A DNA stretch of 64,000 bases, taken from the NCBI RefSeq assembly GCF_017315735.1, contig NZ_JAFLRK010000014.1, positions 1-64,000 of the forward strand, given 5' to 3'. This document shows, piece by piece, positions 60,864-64,000 of this stretch. The notes under the pieces were generated by a model, which had not been told where the DNA came from, did not search any database, and saw only the letters and a list, made by a program, of their open reading frames with translations. Source of the DNA: Paracoccus shandongensis. GTDB lineage: Bacteria; Pseudomonadota; Alphaproteobacteria; Rhodobacterales; Rhodobacteraceae. The position numbers were made by a program, and so were the translations under genes. The stretch's first letter is position 1; the number at the start of each line of letters is the position of its first letter.

Positions 60864-61799
60864 ATGACACAGGATACCGACAACCAGGGTGCCGAGCCGG
60901 TCCACACTTCCTCCCAGACCGACCATGTCCTGACCGAACTCCAGCTCTACGGCTGGCGCCCCTTCCAGGATGAACCCGATCCAAGGCCGCTGCCCGACGG
61001 CAACGCGGTCGCCACCGCGGTCAGCGATATCATCGACGCCCTTGTGGCCAGCCTTTCCGAGACCCGCCTGGAACCCGATCTCGAGGAACTGCTCTGGGGC
61101 ACGGTCAATCTCTTCCATCGCGCCACGGCCCGAGTGGAGCGCGATCTCGACATGAACGAGCAGGCGCAGCGCCGACTGCAGCGCGAGCAGGATGGCAGCG
61201 AGGTGAAGTCGGTCGAGCTGGAGCGTCTGACGGCCGAGGGCCAGACCCTGATCGAACGGCGCGACGGCATGGAGCTTTTCCGCGATCTCGCCGCAGAGGC
61301 CTTCGAGCATCACACCGGCAGCGCCTGGCGGCCGCGCGCGGGCTCCATGGTGAACCACCGCCACCTGACCGCCGCGATGATCGACAGCCGCGACTTCCTG
61401 GCCGCGAAACGCAGGTCCGAGACCGAGGTGATGCTGCCCCCTGGTCCCAAGGTGGCGCTGACCGGCGGTGCGGACTTCAACGATCACCGGCTGATCTGGG
61501 CCAAGCTCGACCAGGTCCATGCCAAGCATCCCGACATGGTGCTCCTGCACGGCGGATCGCCCAGGGGGGCGGAACTGATCGCCGCCCGCTGGGCCGATCA
61601 CCGCAAGGTGCCGCAGGTGGCGTTCCGGCCCGACTGGGCGAAGCACGCCAAGGCCGCGCCCTTCAAGCGCAACGACGCGATGCTCGATGTGCTTCCCGTG
61701 GGCGTCCTGGTCTTCACCGGCACCGGCATTCAGGAGAACCTGGCCGACAAGGCCCGCAAGCTCGGCATCCCGGTCATGAAGGTCGATGGCGGCGCGTAA
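60864..61799 (+). CDS. DUF2493 (SLOG-related YspA) protein
   Basis: The protein is 311 residues from ATG 60864. The first 190 residues are helical and plasmid-specific (HVLTELQLYGWRPFQDEPDP, LSETRLEPDLEELLWGTVNL). The C-terminal 110 residues are the DUF2493 Rossmann-like fold: KVALTGGADFNDHRLIWAKL, MVLLHGGSPRGAELIAARWA, VPQVAFRPDWAKHAKAAPFK, RNDAMLDVLPVGVLVFTG. The GG-x-x-x-x-D and GGS-RGAE motifs indicate nucleotide-ligand binding as in SLOG proteins. Function not established; recurrent neighbour of DarB-like genes. Confidence 0.85.
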   Translation: MTQDTDNQGAEPVHTSSQTDHVLTELQLYGWRPFQDEPDPRPLPDGNAVATAVSDIIDALVASLSETRLEPDLEELLWGTVNLFHRATARVERDLDMNEQAQRRLQREQDGSEVKSVELERLTAEGQTLIERRDGMELFRDLAAEAFEHHTGSAWRPRAGSMVNHRHLTAAMIDSRDFLAAKRRSETEVMLPPGPKVALTGGADFNDHRLIWAKLDQVHAKHPDMVLLHGGSPRGAELIAARWADHRKVPQVAFRPDWAKHAKAAPFKRNDAMLDVLPVGVLVFTGTGIQENLADKARKLGIPVMKVDGGA

Positions 61800-61960
61800 G
61801 CGCCGTCCCTGGCCTGAGACCGCTGGTGCGATCCTGCACCGCCTGAATCAGGTCCATAAACCGGGCGGGGGTTCACCTCCTCTCCGGTTTCAAGGGCCAA
61901 TCCTGGAGAAGAGTCGATGGTGCTGGGAGGAGGGAAGGAGCAACACTGCGGTTGCGCGGT

Positions 61961-61995
61961 GCAGGGGGGATTTGGACAAGCCGAACGCCCCCTGC
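61961..61995 (+). repeat. Compound hairpin upstream of DUF3768 gene, copy 2
   Basis: GCAGGGGG (61961-61968) pairs with CCCCCTGC (61988-61995), enclosing TTTGG (61971-61975) with CCGAA (61981-61985) and loop ACAAG. Compared with 13676-13710, the third outer pair has changed on both sides (C-G to A-T), so the structure rather than only the sequence is kept. Confidence 0.75.
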
Positions 61996-62042
61996 CAGGC
62001 AAGCTCCGGGCCTGCCTTGACTGTTGCCGGAAGGAAGAAAGA

Positions 62043-62061
62043 GGGGAACCGCCGGTTCCCC
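62043..62061 (+). repeat. GGGAACC-GCC-GGTTCCC palindrome, copy 2
   Basis: Identical over 17 bases to 13748-13764 and extended here by one further G-C pair. Located 48 bases after the compound hairpin and about 255 bases before the DUF3768 start. Confidence 0.8.
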
Positions 62062-62317
62062 CGTCAACAAGAAAATGCTGCGTCCCAAGGGCCACCCCCA
62101 TCTTCCGCGCCGCCGGGCGGTGGCTTGTGCAGACGGGGCCCCCGACCCTTGGGCCTTGATTTTCCTGTTGCCGGGTCCCCCTCCCGCTCTCGCCGAGGGG
62201 CAGCCCAGGAAGGTGAGACGCGCCCGAGGGCGCGGCTCGCCTTCCCGGGCCGCTCCCATTCTGGAAAAAGGGGACCAAGCCGGGAAGGGACCGCCAGATC
62301 AGACAGGAGGTTCCGTC

Positions 62318-62800
62318 ATGGCGCGTTATCAATGCATATCCTGCAAAGCCATCCAGACGACCGCAGGTTTCGAGCCGGATGCCTGCCGCGCTTGCGGCGG
62401 GCCGGTCTTTGATCTGGACCGCTACGAGGCGAGCCGTGCCGAGGCGCGGATCATCGGCACGCAGAACGATGCCTTCCGCACCGCCCTTGGTCCTGCCGAG
62501 TGGCAGGGCGAGATCCTGCGCGGGCGGGTGGTCGTCACGCGCGGCATCTGCGCCCTGGGGCTGGACTTCGTGGCGGCGGCCCTGATCCAGGTCCGCGATG
62601 ACACCGCCTTCATGGACGACCATGGCGCCGACGGCGCCCGCAGCTTCGGAATGCCGGATGTGCCGCATGAAAACGGCGTCGTGCGCATCTATTGGAAGAT
62701 CGACCTTTACGACACTGACGGGCTGATGGGACCGGAGGTGGAAACCGATCCTGCCCAGACCATCCGCATTCTGACCCTGTGCCTGCCGGAGGAATACTGA
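62318..62800 (+). CDS. DUF3768 family protein (second copy)
   Basis: The protein is 160 residues from ATG 62318 with AGGAGG eight bases upstream; the longer frame is spurious. The N-terminal zinc ribbon has CISCKA and CRACGG (two CxxC pairs). The DUF3768 core is GTQNDAFRTALG, VVVTRGICALGLDFVAAALI, GARSFGMPDV, VVRIYWKIDLYDTDGL and ILTLCLPEEY. It is clearly paralogous to the gene at 14025 but keeps a full-length family form with the EEY end. Confidence 0.9.
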   Translation: MARYQCISCKAIQTTAGFEPDACRACGGPVFDLDRYEASRAEARIIGTQNDAFRTALGPAEWQGEILRGRVVVTRGICALGLDFVAAALIQVRDDTAFMDDHGADGARSFGMPDVPHENGVVRIYWKIDLYDTDGLMGPEVETDPAQTIRILTLCLPEEY

Positions 62801-62904
62801 TCCCGGCCGGGCGGTCCCGAGACAGGGGCCGTCCAAGTCCCGCAGTGACGTGGCCCCGGCGTGCCCGCGAGCGCGGCAGGGCCACCAGATCAGGAGGATA
62901 TGAC

Positions 62905-63225
62905 ATGACCGAGAAACCAATCCTTTCCGTCGATGGCGGAAGCGAGACCTATTGGCAAAAGCGCAGGCGTGCCTTCCGGCTGATCCGCAACGCCGAGCTG
63001 GCCGCACAGCGCGTCAAGACGGCACCGCTGTATCTGCACGGCGGCCATGACGAGAACGGCGACGTGATCCCCGTCGAGAATATCGAACCCTGGGACGACC
63101 TGGGCAATGCGATGGCCGCTCTTGAGGCCGACGCCACGGCGCTGAGCATCCTTGCCGCGCAAGGCCGCACCCACATCGGCGGCCATGCCGTTGCGGGGGT
63201 GGCCAGCAGCCAGGATGCGGATTGA
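62905..63225 (+). CDS. Plasmid backbone protein of unknown function
   Basis: The protein is 106 residues from ATG 62905 with AGGAGG upstream. ETYWQKRRRAFRLIRNAELA, PLYLHGGHDENGDVIPVENI and WDDLGNAMAALEADATALSI suggest an N-terminal basic helix, a beta hairpin and a second helix. I do not recognise the family. It is 104 bases after DUF3768, likely the same transcript. Confidence 0.7.
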   Translation: MTEKPILSVDGGSETYWQKRRRAFRLIRNAELAAQRVKTAPLYLHGGHDENGDVIPVENIEPWDDLGNAMAALEADATALSILAAQGRTHIGGHAVAGVASSQDAD

Positions 63226-63234
63226 CGCGCGGAC

Positions 63235-63256
63235 GGCAATGGCGCAAGCCGTTGCC
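63235..63256 (+). terminator. Hairpin after the 106-residue gene
   Basis: GGCAATGGC (63235-63243) and GCCGTTGCC (63248-63256) form a 9-bp stem with one mismatch and loop GCAA, ten bases after the stop. Only a weak T content follows (CGTTCGCTT), so termination is uncertain. Confidence 0.45.
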
Positions 63257-63486
63257 CGTTCGCTTGGCCCTGCAAGCAACGACAGCACGCCCCTTTTCTG
63301 ATCGACGCTCCTCTGTGACGCTGCCCAAGAGGACGGCATGAGTCATGTCGTGGACCATCACCGTTCTGATCGGGCACCGCCCCAGGTCTCGCCTGTGTTC
63401 TGCGACGGCCCTCCCGACCCCCATTTGCCTGTTAACCGGTTCTTAAGCCGATCCCCGTATGCAAATCGAGCATAAGGAGAACGCCC

Positions 63487-63762
63487 ATGGGCTACCGGAT
63501 CACGACCTATGCCGCCTTGCAGGCCAATCTGTCTGCGGCGGGCACGACCGTGGGATTGTGCCGCGCTGCTCTCGGCAGGCTACCCCTGTCGGACGATGAG
63601 CGTGCCGAGACAACCGAGCGGCTCCGGAAACAGATGGGGGATCTTGATGCGATGATCCTGGAACTGAGCCGGCCTGGGGGAAAGCAGGGCATCCCGTTCG
63701 TCAGGACGCGCCGCCGGAAAACGCCCGCACCACGCCGCAACGACATCCTGTCCGGAGGCTAG
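63487..63762 (+). CDS. Small protein of unknown function
   Basis: The protein is 91 residues from ATG 63487 with AAGGAG upstream. Helical: YAALQANLSAAGTTVGLCRA, DDERAETTERLRKQMGDLDA, then a basic tail RTRRRKTPAPRR. No family recognised. Upstream 63400-63470 is AT-richer and includes TTAACCGGTTCTTAA at 63432-63446, a perfect 15-base inverted repeat that could be an operator. Confidence 0.65.
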   Translation: MGYRITTYAALQANLSAAGTTVGLCRAALGRLPLSDDERAETTERLRKQMGDLDAMILELSRPGGKQGIPFVRTRRRKTPAPRRNDILSGG

Positions 63763-63923
63763 TGCCAGCTGGCCCATCACCCCTGACTGCCCGATGGCCT
63801 TTGCAAGGCCGCGTCGGCATGGCTTGGCTTCGATCGGCGGCTGCTTTAGTCCAGCCTGCACCAAGGTGGACATCCCGATTGCCACACGTGGAGGTGCTTG
63901 CCGTCCATGCTGACCCTGGACCC

Positions 63924-64000
63924 CTACGAATGTTGCCGTAGCGGAAAGAAGACCGTGACAAATGCCCCGGATTGTGGGAGAATGAAGTGGTAGGCATGGC
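63924..64000 (-). CDS. 3' end of a gene entering from the right, possibly a histidine kinase
   Basis: On the minus strand the frame from the window edge reads HAYHFILPQSGAFVTVFFPL, RQHS and a stop at 63924. A strand ending in FxVxFPL is typical of the last residues of HATPase domains of histidine kinases. Only 24 codons are visible, so the call is tentative. 63763-63923 between it and the preceding gene shows nothing recognised. Confidence 0.35.
   Translation of the reverse strand, partial: HAYHFILPQSGAFVTVFFPLRQHS

Larger units (their letters stand above)
61800..62317. other. Structured leader of the second DUF3768 gene
   Basis: No convincing gene; the overlapping long frames are GC-driven. 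It contains copy 2 of the compound hairpin (61961-61995) and of the palindrome (62043-62061). The block GTGCAGAC followed by CCCCCTCCC near 62127-62190 is also shared with 13830-13860. AGGAGG at 62305-62310 is the ribosome binding site. Confidence 0.6.

Overview
The window is high-GC DNA (mostly about 65%) with alphaproteobacterial, probably Rhodobacterales (Paracoccus-like), character. It looks like part of a large plasmid or plasmid cointegrate. Pointers are an ImuA-ImuB-DnaE2 mutagenesis cassette behind an alphaproteobacterial LexA box (GAAC-N7-GAAC), HWE-type histidine kinases, DUF3768, DUF2493, Toprim and strawberry-notch genes, and an iteron/Rep/ParA replication unit. Family names come from recognising protein sequences by eye; no database search was run.

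Layout. 1-88 is the end of an IS3-like element whose second copy lies at 49423-50931. 89-1969 is the surviving C-terminal part of a large protein resembling SIR2/DUF4020 defence proteins. 2021-4850 is an intact IS66 element with an 8-bp target duplication. 5181-13030 holds a nuclease, an SRAP peptidase and the divergent imuA-imuB-dnaE2 operon, a umuC remnant and a TetR-like regulator. 13374-18385 is plasmid backbone: structured leader, DUF3768, a giant ParB-like protein, vapBC and two tiny membrane proteins. 18497-26572 holds two serine recombinases, a secreted RTX protein flanked by direct repeats, a truncated exonuclease and IS debris. 26707-39487 is a stress and sensing region: FAD oxidoreductase, BLUF photoreceptor, response regulators, HWE kinases, VOC, DJ-1, ArsR/NIPSNAP/ABM and cold shock.

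39813-42822 is the replication/partition unit: four 213-bp tandem repeats grown from the 3' end of a small DNA-binding gene, then that gene, parA, rep, six iterons and a DnaA box. 42992-45156 is IS481 plus remnants. 45342-48341 is a lower-GC three-gene unit: SMR-like transporter, SET-domain protein and GGDEF/EAL protein. 48485-54648 is a nest of insertion sequences (IS3-like inside IS66, IS256 inside IS66, a second IS256 inside the first) ending in a truncated H-NS-like gene. 55126-63762 is a second backbone block: a DarB-like methyltransferase/helicase, a Toprim protein, DUF2493, a second DUF3768 and small proteins.

The most interesting signals are the 213-bp partition array, whose TGTGC/GCACA dyads match TGTGC direct repeats in the parA promoter; the matching hairpin leaders upstream of both DUF3768 genes, one with a compensatory stem change; a dispersed repeat in three copies that brackets the RTX gene; the SMR-SET-GGDEF/EAL unit; and the IS-decapitated DUF4020-like gene.
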